A DNA stretch of 45,078 bases from Phenylobacterium sp. (GTDB lineage Bacteria > Pseudomonadota > Alphaproteobacteria > Caulobacterales > Caulobacteraceae): positions 1 through 45,078 of the forward strand of contig NZ_PNLB01000028.1 of assembly GCF_013822795.1 (NCBI RefSeq), in the 5' to 3' direction. Under the pieces are notes generated by a model. It was given only the letters and a program-made list of their open reading frames with translations. It ran no database searches and had not been told where the DNA came from. The translations under genes and the position numbers were made by a program. The number at the start of each line of letters is the position of its first letter. Position 1 is the stretch's first letter. Positions 25,274 to 35,312 of this stretch are shown one piece after another.

Positions 25274-25408
25274 TGTCATCCCGGTTTCGGCGCAGCCGAA
25301 GACCGGGACCCATGAACACCGGATCGGGCCCCCGGTGGCGAGGCGTCGCCTATTCCTCAGATCCAGCCGCGAATGGGTCCCGGTCTTGCTTCGCAAACCG
25401 GGATGACA
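25274..25408. repeat. Palindromic intergenic repeat, family 2
   Basis: TGTCATCCCGGTTT at the left end (25274-25287) is the exact reverse complement of the right end (AAACCGGGATGACA to 25408). AAGACCGGGACCCAT just inside the left end is also exactly mirrored on the right. The 135-bp element lies in the 342-bp gap between qorB and the next gene, which is otherwise filled by the family 1 copy at 25457-25585. Confidence 0.85.
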
Positions 25409-25456
25409 AATGCGGATTGTTGGCTAGCGCGGCATGGGGAAACCGATCCCCATTCT

Positions 25457-25585
25457 CCTCTCCCCGCTTGAGGGGAGAGGTCGGGTGAGGGGTCGGCGGC
25501 GCGCAGCGGCGCACTTCGGCCGACGGTGGCGAGACGGCGCCGCGGAGGCCCCCTCACCCTACCCTCTCCCCCACGGGGGAGAGGG
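25457..25585. repeat. Palindromic intergenic repeat, family 1 copy C
   Basis: The left hairpin is CCTCTCCCC (25457-25465) with GGGGAGAGG (25472-25480). The right hairpin is CCCTCTCCCC...GGGGAGAGGG (25562-25585). GGTGAGGGG and CCCCTCACCCTA lie inside and the middle is GGCGCGCAGCGGCGCA, closely like copy B. It ends 18 bp from the stop of the convergent secreted-protein gene. Confidence 0.85.
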
Positions 25586-25603
25586 ACGTCTAAAGCTCGA
25601 GAA

Positions 25604-25888
25604 CTACCGCGGCTTGGCGAAGCGGCCGTCGCCCTGGACGTTCTGGCGGACCTGGGTCGAGACGGCGCAGCCGTCTATCGAGCGCATGACGGTCAGGTGC
25701 ATTCCGGCCGGCGGCAGGCTGGCCAGGGTCTGGGCGCCGGCCGGGCCGCGGCGGTCCTGCGGCCGCAGCAGCGCCGCGGGGCGGGCCGGATCGGCGACCT
25801 GCAGCGTCGCCTCCTTGGGGCAGGATGGGGCGGGCGGCGCGGACAGCGCGGTCGCCGCCAGGGCGGTCAGAAGCAGGGAAGCGGCCAT
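25604..25888 (-). CDS. Small secreted protein, unknown function
   Basis: A 94-residue protein beginning MAASLLLTALAATALSAPPA, a probable Sec signal peptide (about 1-20). The mature part has a single Cys pair (SCPKEA, DGCAVS) that could form a disulfide, and the conserved-looking LASLPPAGMHLTVMRSIDGCAV. No family is recognised. AGGAGG lies before the ATG at 25888, so expression is credible. It is 56 bp downstream of the GNAT gene on the same strand and might share its transcript. Confidence 0.75.
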   Translation of the reverse strand: MAASLLLTALAATALSAPPAPSCPKEATLQVADPARPAALLRPQDRRGPAGAQTLASLPPAGMHLTVMRSIDGCAVSTQVRQNVQGDGRFAKPR

Positions 25889-25944
25889 GGCGATCCTCCT
25901 GTTGGGGAGAATCTACGCCCGGACTGTGACAGCCTGAAGCGGAT

Positions 25945-26364
25945 TCAGCGGCTCATCCGCAGCCAGGTGAACGCCGCGCCCGGGTCGCGGCCGACATCGA
26001 CGATGCGGAAGCCCTCGCGCAGGTAGAAGTCCTGGGCCCGCAGGTTCGGGGACTGGCACTTGAGCGACAGCGGCCCGTCGGCGACCGCGGCCACGTGGTC
26101 AAGCAGCGCCTTGCCGACGCCGGCGCCGCGGGTCTCGACATAGAGGGAATGCAGGAAATTTCCGGGCCGGTGGAAGCCGGCGATCCCCAGCAGGCGATCG
26201 CCGTCCCGGGCCAGGTAGACTTCCTCCTGCTCGGCGGCGTGGAGGAAGTCGGCGGCCTGATGCCGCTGCGGCGGGACCCAGGTGAAGGTCTCGCGCAGAA
26301 CGCGCTCGTAAAGCGCCGCGCAGGCCGCGATCTCGTCAGCCTGCGCGCGCCTTATCTCGATCAT
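25945..26364 (-). CDS. GNAT-family N-acetyltransferase
   Basis: A 139-residue acetyltransferase. IEIRRAQADEIAACAALYERV opens the fold. The acetyl-CoA loop appears in HSLYVETRGAGVGKALLDHV, with a shortened GAGVGK in place of the usual Q/R-x-x-G-x-G/A. The C-terminal CQSPNLRAQDFYLREGFRIVD has the conserved FYLREGF. The substrate is unknown. It is 11 bp downstream of the lpdA stop and on the same strand, so it probably sits at the end of the TCA operon transcript. Confidence 0.88.
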   Translation of the reverse strand: MIEIRRAQADEIAACAALYERVLRETFTWVPPQRHQAADFLHAAEQEEVYLARDGDRLLGIAGFHRPGNFLHSLYVETRGAGVGKALLDHVAAVADGPLSLKCQSPNLRAQDFYLREGFRIVDVGRDPGAAFTWLRMSR

Positions 26365-26374
26365 TGGGCGATCA

Positions 26375-27772
26375 TCAGGCCTGCATGGTCCAGCCTTCGA
26401 CGCCCATGGCGGCCTGGCGGCCGGCTTCCGAGCGGGTCGGGTGCGGATGGCAGACGCGGGCGATGTCCTCGCTGGCGGCCTTGAAGGCCATGGCCACGCA
26501 ATACTCGCCGATCATCTCGCCGGCTTGCGGACCGACGATGTGGACGCCGAGAATCTCGTCGGTCTTGGCGTCGGCCAGGACCTTGGCGAAGCCTTCGGTC
26601 TCATGATTGATCTTGGCGCGGCTGTTGGCGCTGAACGGGAACTTGCCGACCTTGTAGGCGACGCCCGCCTCCTTCAGCTGCTCCTCGGTCTGACCGACCC
26701 AGGCGACTTCCGGGTAGGTGTAGACCACGCTGGGGACCAGATTGTAGTCCACGTGGCCGTACTTGCCGGCGATCATCTCGATGCAGGCGACCGAGTCTTC
26801 CTCGGCCTTGTGGGCCAGCATCGGGCCGTGGATGGCGTCGCCGATCGCCCAGACGCCCGGCGCCGAGGTCTTGAAGTGGTCGGTTTCGATGAAGCCGCGC
26901 TTGTCGGGGGTGATGCCGACATTCTCCAGGCCGAGGCCCTCGGTGTAGGGACGGCGGCCGATGGCGACCAGCACGTACTCGGCTTCCAGGGTCTCGGCCG
27001 CGCCGCCGGCCACCGGCTCGACGGTGAGCGAGACGCCCTTCTTGGAAGCGGTCGCCCCGGTCACCTTGGCGCCCAGCTTGAACTCCACGCCCTGCTTGGT
27101 CAGCGAGCGCTGGAAGGTCTTGGCGGTCTCGGCGTCCATGCCGGGCGTGATGCGGTCGAGGAACTCGACGACGGTGACCTTCGAGCCCAGGCGGCGCCAC
27201 ACCGAGCCGAGCTCGAGGCCGATGATGCCGGCGCCGATGACGATCAGGCTTCCCGGCACTTCCGGCAGCGACAGGGCGCCGGTGGAGTCGACGATGCGCT
27301 GTTGGTCGATGGTCACGCCCGGCAGCGGGGTCGGTTCCGACCCGGTGGCGATGACGATGTTCTTGGCTTCCAGGGTGGTGACCGAGCCGTCCTCGGCGGT
27401 GACCTCGACCTTGCCCGGGCCGGTGATCTTGCCGGCGCCCTTGATCCACTCGACCTTGTTCTTCTTGAACAGGAACTCGATGCCCTTGGTCAGGGCGGTC
27501 ACCGAGTCGGCCTTCTGCTTCATCATCTGCACGAGGTTCAGCTTGGGCTTCACCTCGATGCCGAGGGTGGCGAACTCGCCGCCGGCGGCTTCGTACAGTT
27601 CCGAGGCGTGCAGCAGCGCCTTGGAGGGCATGCAGCCGACGTTAAGGCAGGTGCCGCCCAGCGTCGTGCGCTTCTCCACCACAGCGGCCTTCAGGCCCAG
27701 CTGGCCCGCGCGGATGCCGGCGTTGTAGCCGCCGGGGCCGCCGCCGATGATGATGACGTCGTATTGAGCCAT
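26375..27772 (-). CDS. lpdA: Dihydrolipoyl dehydrogenase (E3)
   Basis: A 465-residue flavoprotein that reoxidises the lipoyl groups of 2-oxoacid dehydrogenases. FAD loop IIIGGGPGGYNAGI (7-20), redox disulfide GGTCLNVGCMPSK (Cys42, Cys47), a second dinucleotide-binding motif VIGAGIIGLELGSVW, IGRRPYTEGL, and the catalytic HPHPTRSE (His444, Glu449) from the partner subunit are all present. AAGGAC lies before the ATG. It follows odhB in the same direction (77 bp), so it is likely dedicated to the 2-oxoglutarate complex, although E3 may be shared with others. Confidence 0.97.
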   Translation of the reverse strand: MAQYDVIIIGGGPGGYNAGIRAGQLGLKAAVVEKRTTLGGTCLNVGCMPSKALLHASELYEAAGGEFATLGIEVKPKLNLVQMMKQKADSVTALTKGIEFLFKKNKVEWIKGAGKITGPGKVEVTAEDGSVTTLEAKNIVIATGSEPTPLPGVTIDQQRIVDSTGALSLPEVPGSLIVIGAGIIGLELGSVWRRLGSKVTVVEFLDRITPGMDAETAKTFQRSLTKQGVEFKLGAKVTGATASKKGVSLTVEPVAGGAAETLEAEYVLVAIGRRPYTEGLGLENVGITPDKRGFIETDHFKTSAPGVWAIGDAIHGPMLAHKAEEDSVACIEMIAGKYGHVDYNLVPSVVYTYPEVAWVGQTEEQLKEAGVAYKVGKFPFSANSRAKINHETEGFAKVLADAKTDEILGVHIVGPQAGEMIGEYCVAMAFKAASEDIARVCHPHPTRSEAGRQAAMGVEGWTMQA

Positions 27773-27849
27773 TGCTCTAAGTCCTTAGCAAAACGGCGAG
27801 GCGTGAAAGCCCCGCCGCCATGAGATGCGTTCGCCGGTGACGGCGTGAT

Positions 27850-29061
<1,212 letters not shown>

Positions 29062-29118
29062 TGGAAGTACCTGTCTCTCTCTTCGCTCTATTCTTTTACT
29101 TGGAAGCCCGGGGACGCC

Positions 29119-32073
29119 TTAAGCGAAGGCGTCCGCGAGGAAGTTCTGCAGTTCGCGCATGTGGCGGCTCATCAGGCCGGCGGCGGTCGAGGCCGAGGCC
29201 GGGCGACCGACGTAGCGGGCGCGCTTGGCCTTGACCTTGAGGCGCTCGAGGGTGAGCTCCAGCCACGGGTCGACGAAGGTCCAGCCGCCCATGTTCTTCG
29301 GCTCTTCCTGACACCAGACCAGCTCAGCGTTCGGGAAGCGCGACAGTTCCGCCGACAGCGACTTCACCGGCCACGGATAGAACTGCTCGAGGCGCATGAT
29401 GTAGACGTCGTCGACGCCCTTCTCCTCGCGCGCGTCCAGCAGGTCGTAATAGACCTTGCCCGAGCACAGCACGACGCGGCGGATCTTGTCCGGCGCGACC
29501 AGCTTGACCGAAGTGTTGGCGCCGCGTTCGGCGTCGTCGTTCAGCACGCGGTGGAAGGACGAGCCCTCGGCCAGGTCGGCCATCGTCGAGGTCGCCTTCT
29601 TGTGCCGCAGCAGCGACTTCGGCGTCATGACGATCAGCGGCTTGCGGAACTCGCGGCGCTGCTGACGGCGCAGGGCGTGGAAGTAGTTGGCCGGGGTCGA
29701 GCAGTTGACGACCTGCAGGTTGTCTTCCGCGCACAGCTGCAAGAAGCGCTCGAGGCGGGCCGAGGAGTGCTCGGGGCCCTGGCCTTCGTAACCGTGCGGC
29801 AGCAGCATGACCAAGCCGCTCATCCGCAGCCACTTGCGTTCGCCCGACGAGATGAACTGGTCGATGACCACCTGGGCGCCGTTGGCGAAGTCGCCGAACT
29901 GGGCTTCCCACAGGGTCAGGGTCTTCGGGTCGGCCAGCGAGAAGCCGTACTCGAAGCCCAGCACCGCCTCTTCCGACAGCGCCGAGTCGATGACCTCGAA
30001 GTGAGCCTGGCCCGGACGCAGGTGCGACAGCGGGGTGTAGTGCTCCTCGGTCTTCTGGTCGATCAGGTCGGTGTGGCGCTGCACGAAGGTACCGCGGGCG
30101 CTGTCCTGACCGGCCAGACGGACCGGGAAGCCCTCGTCGAGCAGGCTGGCGAAGGCCAGGTGCTCGGCGGTCGCCCAGTCGAGGCCTTCACCGGCCTCGA
30201 TGGCCGAGCGGCGGTTCTCGATCGCGCGGCGAACGGTCTTGTGGACGTCCAGGCGCTCGGGGATGGCGGTGATCTTTTGGCCCAGGTCGACCAGCTTCTG
30301 CATCGGCACGCTGGTGTCGCCGCGGCGATCGTCGCCCTCGGGCAGGGCCAGGCCCGCCCACTTGCCGTCCAGCCAGTCGGCCTTGTTGGGCTTGTAGGTC
30401 TTGCCGGCCTCGAACTCCTTGTCGAGGAAGTCCTCGAACTCGGTCACCCAGCCGGCGACTTCGGTCTCGGTGGCCACGCCCTCGGCGACCAGCTTGCGCG
30501 CGTAGAGCTCGCGGGTCGGCGGATGGTCCTTGATCTTGGCGTACATCAAGGGCGAGGTCATCGTCGGGTCGTCACCCTCGTTGTGACCGAACCGCCGGTA
30601 GCAGAACATGTCGATGACGACGTCCTTGCCGAACTGCTGGCGGAACTCGGTGGCCACCTTGGCCACGAAGGTCACGGCTTCGGGGTCGTCGCCGTTCACG
30701 TGGAAGATCGGCGCCTCGACCATCAGCGCCACGTCCGACGGATAGGGCGAGGAGCGGCTGTACTGCGGCGCCGTCGTGAACCCGATCTGGTTGTTGACGA
30801 TGAAGTGGATGGTGCCGCCGGTGCGGTAGCCCTTGGTGCCCGAAATCGCGAAGCACTCGGCCACGACGCCCTGGCCGGCGAAGGCCGCGTCGCCGTGCAG
30901 CAGCAGCGGCAGGACATGGCCGCGGCCGCTCTCAGGCGCATCGCGAAGGGTGAAGGCCTGCTTGGCGCGCGCCTTGCCCAGGACGACCGGGTTGACGATC
31001 TCCAGGTGCGAGGGGTTGGCGGTCAGCGACAGGTGGACGTTGTTGCCGTCGAACGCGCGGTCCGACGAGGCGCCCATGTGGTACTTCACGTCGCCCGAGC
31101 CCTCGATGTCCGAGGGGACCGACGAGCCGCCTTGGAACTCGTGGAAAATGACGTGGTACGGCTTGGCCATGACGGCGGCCAGCACGTTGAGGCGGCCGCG
31201 GTGCGGCATGCCGAGCACGATGTCGCGAACACCCAGCGCGCCGCCGCGCTTGATGATCTGCTCCATGGCCGGGACCATGGCTTCGCCGCCGTCCAGGCCG
31301 AAGCGCTTGGTGCCCGGATAGCGCTTGTGCAGGAAGCGCTCGAAGCCTTCGGCCTCGATCAGCTTCTTGAGGATGGCGACCTTGCCCTCCTTGGTGAAGT
31401 GAATCTCCTTGTCGCGGCCCTCGATGCGCTCCTGCAGCCAGGCCTTCTGGGCCGGGTCGGAGATGTGCATGTACTGCACGCCGATGTCGCCGCAGTAGGT
31501 GCGCTTGAGGATCGCCAGGATCTCGCGAACCGTGCCCGTCTCCAGGCCCAGCACGTAGTCGAGGAAGATCGGACGGTCGAAGTCGGCCTCGGTGAAGCCG
31601 TAGGTCGCCGGGTCGAGCTCGGAGGCGTCGCCGTCCGGCACCGTGATGCCCAGCGGATCGAGGTTGGCGCGCAGGTGGCCGCGCATCCGATAGGCGCGGA
31701 TCATCATGATCGCGCGCAGGGAGTCGAGGGTGGCGGCGCGGACCGATTCCGGCGAGGCGCTGGGCGCGGCGCGCTCGGCGACCTTGGCGCCGACCTTGGC
31801 CTCGACCGCCGGCCAGAGGCCGTCGATGGCCGAGAGCCAGTCAGGACGGGCGGCCGGGGCGCCCGGCTTGGTCCAGGAGCGCTTGCCGGCTGCGGCCTTC
31901 ACCTCTTCGGCGCGGTCGTTCAGCGAAGAGAAGAAGGCCTGCCAGGAGGCGTCGACCGAGGCGGGGTTCGCCGCCCATTTCGCGTAGAGGTCCTCCACGA
32001 ATGCGGCGTTGCCGCCGTAGAGGAATGAGGTCTCCGCGAGCACCTCGTTGATCAGACTGCCGTCGTCCGCCAT
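29119..32073 (-). CDS. odhA: 2-oxoglutarate dehydrogenase E1 component
   Basis: A 984-residue thiamine diphosphate-dependent decarboxylase that starts the 2-oxoglutarate complex reaction. The N-terminal SFLYGGNAAFVEDLYAKW segment is the family's E2-contacting region. A ThDP motif is seen as GDAAFAGQGVVAECF...VNNQIGFTT (about 390-430), with GMPHRGRLNVLA and YEFGFSLADP-like (FEYGFSLADPKTLTLWEAQFGDF) active-site segments downstream. Length is near the usual 930-1000. It is also known as sucA. The ATG is at 32073, with a strong hairpin in the 112-bp gap from sucD. Confidence 0.97.
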   Translation of the reverse strand: MADDGSLINEVLAETSFLYGGNAAFVEDLYAKWAANPASVDASWQAFFSSLNDRAEEVKAAAGKRSWTKPGAPAARPDWLSAIDGLWPAVEAKVGAKVAERAAPSASPESVRAATLDSLRAIMMIRAYRMRGHLRANLDPLGITVPDGDASELDPATYGFTEADFDRPIFLDYVLGLETGTVREILAILKRTYCGDIGVQYMHISDPAQKAWLQERIEGRDKEIHFTKEGKVAILKKLIEAEGFERFLHKRYPGTKRFGLDGGEAMVPAMEQIIKRGGALGVRDIVLGMPHRGRLNVLAAVMAKPYHVIFHEFQGGSSVPSDIEGSGDVKYHMGASSDRAFDGNNVHLSLTANPSHLEIVNPVVLGKARAKQAFTLRDAPESGRGHVLPLLLHGDAAFAGQGVVAECFAISGTKGYRTGGTIHFIVNNQIGFTTAPQYSRSSPYPSDVALMVEAPIFHVNGDDPEAVTFVAKVATEFRQQFGKDVVIDMFCYRRFGHNEGDDPTMTSPLMYAKIKDHPPTRELYARKLVAEGVATETEVAGWVTEFEDFLDKEFEAGKTYKPNKADWLDGKWAGLALPEGDDRRGDTSVPMQKLVDLGQKITAIPERLDVHKTVRRAIENRRSAIEAGEGLDWATAEHLAFASLLDEGFPVRLAGQDSARGTFVQRHTDLIDQKTEEHYTPLSHLRPGQAHFEVIDSALSEEAVLGFEYGFSLADPKTLTLWEAQFGDFANGAQVVIDQFISSGERKWLRMSGLVMLLPHGYEGQGPEHSSARLERFLQLCAEDNLQVVNCSTPANYFHALRRQQRREFRKPLIVMTPKSLLRHKKATSTMADLAEGSSFHRVLNDDAERGANTSVKLVAPDKIRRVVLCSGKVYYDLLDAREEKGVDDVYIMRLEQFYPWPVKSLSAELSRFPNAELVWCQEEPKNMGGWTFVDPWLELTLERLKVKAKRARYVGRPASASTAAGLMSRHMRELQNFLADAFA

Positions 32074-32154
32074 TTCGTCCGTTTCCCGGGGCCCGTCGCG
32101 CGGACTTCAGGAAGAAGGAGCCGAGCGCGGACCGCCCATACTACTTAGGTTGTC

Positions 32155-32179
32155 GCCGGGCGCCTTCCAGGCGCCCGGC
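32155..32179 (-). other. Strong hairpin in the sucD-odhA gap
   Basis: GCCGGGCGCC (32155-32164) pairs perfectly with 32170-32179 across a 5-base loop, right after the sucD stop. There is no U-run on either strand, so it is more likely an RNA-stabilising or processing structure than a terminator. It could adjust the expression of sucCD relative to the odh genes. Confidence 0.45.
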
Positions 32180-32185
32180 TCGCCG

Positions 32186-33064
32186 TCAGGCGCCTTTCAG
32201 CACCTGAAGAAGGGTTTCGCCCAGAGCCGCCGGCGACGGCGAGACGCGGATGCCCGCGGCCTCCATCGCAGCGATCTTGTCTTCCGCACCGCCCTTGCCG
32301 CCGGAGATGATCGCGCCGGCGTGGCCCATGCGGCGGCCCGGAGGCGCCGTACGACCAGCGATGAAGCCGACCATAGGCTTCTTGATGGGCGAATTTTTGA
32401 TGAACTCGGCCGCGTCTTCTTCAGCCGAGCCGCCGATTTCGCCGATCATGATGATCGACTCGGTTTCCGGGTCCTTGAGGAACAGGTCGAGCATGTCGAT
32501 GAACTCGGTGCCCTTGACCGGGTCGCCGCCGATGCCGACCGCCGTCGATTGGCCGAGGCCGACGTTGGTGGTCTGGAACACCGCTTCGTAGGTCAGGGTG
32601 CCGGAGCGCGAAACCACGCCGACCGAGCCCTTCTTGAAGATGTTGCCCGGCATGATGCCGATCTTGCACTGGTCCGGCGTCAGGACGCCGGGGCAGTTCG
32701 GGCCGATCAGGCGCGACTTGGAGCCGGCCAGGGCCTTCTTGACCTTGATCATGTCGGTCACCGGGATGCCCTCGGTGATGCAGATGATCAGCGGGACTTC
32801 GGCGTCGATGGCTTCCAGGATCGAGTCGGCCGCGAAGGGCGGCGGGACGTAGATCGCGCTGGCGTCGGCGCCGGTCTGCTTGACCGCCTCGGCCACGGTG
32901 TCGAACACCGGCAGGCCGATGTGCGTCTGGCCGCCTTTGCCCGGGGTCACGCCGCCGACCATCTTGGTGCCGTAGGCGATGGCCTGCTCGGAGTGGAAGG
33001 TGCCTTGGGCGCCGGTGATGCCCTGGCAGATGACTCGCGTCTCTTTACCGATGAGGATGGACAT
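32186..33064 (-). CDS. sucD: Succinyl-CoA ligase (ADP-forming) alpha subunit
   Basis: A 292-residue subunit with a CoA-binding Rossmann domain (ICQGITGAQGTFHSEQAIAYG, about 13-33) and a ligase domain. The phospho-histidine is His248 in GRRMGHAGAIISGGKG. GPNCPGVLTP and GGDPVKGTEFID are further signatures. The enzyme makes ATP (or GTP) from succinyl-CoA in the TCA cycle. The ATG overlaps the last base of the sucC stop (TGATG, 33062-33066), so the two subunits are made in coupled amounts. Confidence 0.97.
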   Translation of the reverse strand: MSILIGKETRVICQGITGAQGTFHSEQAIAYGTKMVGGVTPGKGGQTHIGLPVFDTVAEAVKQTGADASAIYVPPPFAADSILEAIDAEVPLIICITEGIPVTDMIKVKKALAGSKSRLIGPNCPGVLTPDQCKIGIMPGNIFKKGSVGVVSRSGTLTYEAVFQTTNVGLGQSTAVGIGGDPVKGTEFIDMLDLFLKDPETESIIMIGEIGGSAEEDAAEFIKNSPIKKPMVGFIAGRTAPPGRRMGHAGAIISGGKGGAEDKIAAMEAAGIRVSPSPAALGETLLQVLKGA

Positions 33065-34263
33065 CAGTTCGCCTCCCGCACGGCTTTGACAATCTTCTCA
33101 GCGCCGTCCGAAAGGTCGTTCGCCGCGATCACGTTCAGACCGCTTTCGTTGATGATCTTCTTGCCGAGTTCGGCGTTGGTGCCTTCCAGGCGAACCACCA
33201 GCGGAACCGACAGGCCGACCTGCTTCACCGCGTTGACCACGCCGTTGGCGAGGATGTCGCAACGGGCGATGCCGCCGAAGATGTTGACCAGGATGCCCTT
33301 CACGTTCGGGTCGGCCATGATGATCTTGAAGGCCGCAGTGACCTTCGGCTCATCGGCGCCGCCGCCGACATCCAGGAAGTTCGCCGGCTCGGCGCCGTAG
33401 AGCTTGATGATGTCCATGGTGGCCATGGCCAGGCCCGCGCCGTTGACCATGCAGCCGATTTCGCCATCGAGGGCGATGTAGCTGAGGTCGAACTTGGAGG
33501 CCTCGATTTCCTTCGGGTCCTCTTCGCTCTCGTCGCGCAGGGCGACGATGTCCGGGTGACGGAACAGCGCGTTGGAGTCGAAGCTGACCTTGGCGTCCAG
33601 GACGCGCAGGTGATCATCGCCGGTCACGATCAGCGGATTGATCTCCAGCATGCTCATGTCCTTGGCGAGGAACGCCGTGTAGAGCTGCGAGAGAAGCGTG
33701 GCCGCTTCCTTGGCCAGGCCACCCGTCAGGCCGAGCGCCTTGGACAGCGCGCGAGCGTGGTGCGGGAAGACGCCGGTGGCCGGGTCGATGGAGAAGGTGA
33801 CGATCTTCTCGGGGGTCGAGTGCGCGACCTCCTCGATGTCCATGCCGCCTTCGGTGGAGGCCACGACCGAGACACGGCTCGTTTCGCGGTCGACCAGCAG
33901 CGACAGGTAGAATTCCTTGGCGATCGCGGCGCCTTCCTCGATGTAGAGGCGGTTCACCTGCTTGCCCTTGGGACCGGTCTGGTGGGTCACCAGCACGCGG
34001 CCGAGCATCTCCTCGGCGTTGGCCTTGACCTCATCGACCGACTTGACGACGCGGACGCCGCCCTTGGAGTCGGGACCGAGGCCTTCGAAGCGGCCCTTGC
34101 CGCGTCCGCCGGCGTGGATCTGGGACTTCACGACGAAGACCGGACCACCGAGGTCCTGGGCGGCCTTGACCGCTTCGTCGACGGAGAAGGCGGCATAGCC
34201 GCGCGGGACCGCCACGCCGAACTCGGAGAGGACGGACTTGGCTTGATGCTCGTGGATGTTCAT
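33064..34263 (-). CDS. sucC: Succinyl-CoA ligase (ADP-forming) beta subunit
   Basis: A 399-residue subunit with an ATP-grasp fold. MNIHEHQAKSVLSEFGVAVPRG opens it, VVKSQIHAGGRGKGRF binds nucleotide, LEINPLIVTGDD carries a metal ligand, and MVNGAGLAMATMDIIKLYGAEPANFLDVGGGA plus GIARCDILANGVV form the C-terminal domain that binds CoA partner loops. It is the first gene of the sucC-sucD-odhA-odhB-lpdA series. A good sigma-70-like promoter lies about 50 bp upstream. It is divergent from the LytTR-type gene. Confidence 0.97.
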   Translation of the reverse strand: MNIHEHQAKSVLSEFGVAVPRGYAAFSVDEAVKAAQDLGGPVFVVKSQIHAGGRGKGRFEGLGPDSKGGVRVVKSVDEVKANAEEMLGRVLVTHQTGPKGKQVNRLYIEEGAAIAKEFYLSLLVDRETSRVSVVASTEGGMDIEEVAHSTPEKIVTFSIDPATGVFPHHARALSKALGLTGGLAKEAATLLSQLYTAFLAKDMSMLEINPLIVTGDDHLRVLDAKVSFDSNALFRHPDIVALRDESEEDPKEIEASKFDLSYIALDGEIGCMVNGAGLAMATMDIIKLYGAEPANFLDVGGGADEPKVTAAFKIIMADPNVKGILVNIFGGIARCDILANGVVNAVKQVGLSVPLVVRLEGTNAELGKKIINESGLNVIAANDLSDGAEKIVKAVREAN

Positions 34264-34316
34264 GAGGCCGCGTAACGCGTGATCGGGAAACCCGCCGGGC
34301 TCGGCGGACGGCCGGG

Positions 34317-34345
34317 GTTATAGGCGCCACCGCTCAATGTGGCAA
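34317..34345 (-). promoter_or_regulatory. Likely promoter of the sucC operon
   Basis: On the minus strand, TTGCCA (34345-34340) and TATAAC (34322-34317) are separated by 17 bp. That is close to the sigma-70 consensus in sequence and exact in spacing. The start point would be around 34310, giving a leader of about 45 bases before the sucC ATG at 34263. Confidence 0.55.
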
Positions 34346-34500
34346 CCGCGAGCCCCCAACAAAACCGCGTATTTTCGCCTACTGTATACAATCTTGACGC
34401 CAACGTCATCGAAGAAAGACCAATCACAACAATCGCTCGACCATTAGGACGCGCCAGCGCCGCGCTTCCTCATGGGACCCAATCGTGTTTTCTCCTGCGC

Positions 34501-35268
34501 ATGCGCTCAGTGAAGGCGAAGTGGTTCGAATATGGCCCCATGGGCGGGGTCGGCGGATGGGCCCGCGGCTTCGCCATCGCCGGGGTCGCGGCCGTGTTCC
34601 TGGCCGTCTCGGGCGCCTTCGGGATGGGGGAGCTGCCGCTCGGCCTCCGCCTGGCCTACTGGGCCGGAACGCTAAGCATCGGCACGGTCTGGGGCGGGCT
34701 CGTCTCGCGCTTCGCCTTCCCGATCCGCAACCGGACGCCGAACCTGTGGCTGCGCACCGGCCTCTATGCGCTGGTGATCGCCGGGCCGCTGACCGCCCTG
34801 GTCTGGATGGTCAACGCGCGCCTGCTGCACTCGCCGATCCCGACGAGGGCGCTCGCCTCGCTTTTCGTCAGCGTCGCCTTGGTTACGCTGGTGATCACCG
34901 CGGTCAACGTACTGGCGGCGCGACGCCGCGACGCCGTGGCCGCCGCCCCCGCTCCGCCCCGCTTCCTCGAACGGCTTCCGCTCAAGCTGCGCGGCGCAGA
35001 GATCTGGGCGGTGGAGGCCGAAGACCATTATCTGCGGCTGCACACCTCCAAAGGCCAGGACCTGATCCTGCTGCGGCTGGCGGACGCGGTGGCTGAGCTG
35101 GAGGGGATCGTAGGGGCGCAGGTGCACCGCTCGTGGTGGGTGGCGCGGGACGCCATCACCGAGGCGCGCCGCGGCGACGGCCGCGCCACCCTGACCCTGA
35201 AGGACGGCTCAGAGGTTCCGGTCAGCCGCACCTACGCCCGGCAACTGCGCGAACGCGGCTGGATCTGA
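34501..35268 (+). CDS. Membrane-bound LytTR-domain transcriptional regulator
   Basis: About 255 residues. The N-terminal half has four hydrophobic helices (about residues 19-42, 47-65, 79-98 and 112-133), and the C-terminal about 100 residues form a LytTR DNA-binding domain: WAVEAEDHYLRLHTSKGQDLILLRLADAVAEL, VHRSWWVARDAI and VPVSRTYARQLRERGWI. It lacks a receiver domain, so it probably responds to a membrane or small-molecule signal. No clear SD was found for the ATG at 34501; a longer frame from 34339 is less likely because its N-terminus is unlike the rest. It is divergent from sucC. Targets are unknown; autoregulation is plausible. Confidence 0.85.
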   Translation: MRSVKAKWFEYGPMGGVGGWARGFAIAGVAAVFLAVSGAFGMGELPLGLRLAYWAGTLSIGTVWGGLVSRFAFPIRNRTPNLWLRTGLYALVIAGPLTALVWMVNARLLHSPIPTRALASLFVSVALVTLVITAVNVLAARRRDAVAAAPAPPRFLERLPLKLRGAEIWAVEAEDHYLRLHTSKGQDLILLRLADAVAELEGIVGAQVHRSWWVARDAITEARRGDGRATLTLKDGSEVPVSRTYARQLRERGWI

Positions 35269-35312
35269 CCCGCAGCCTATAACCTTAGGGCATGGATGAC
35301 TGAACCAAAGGA

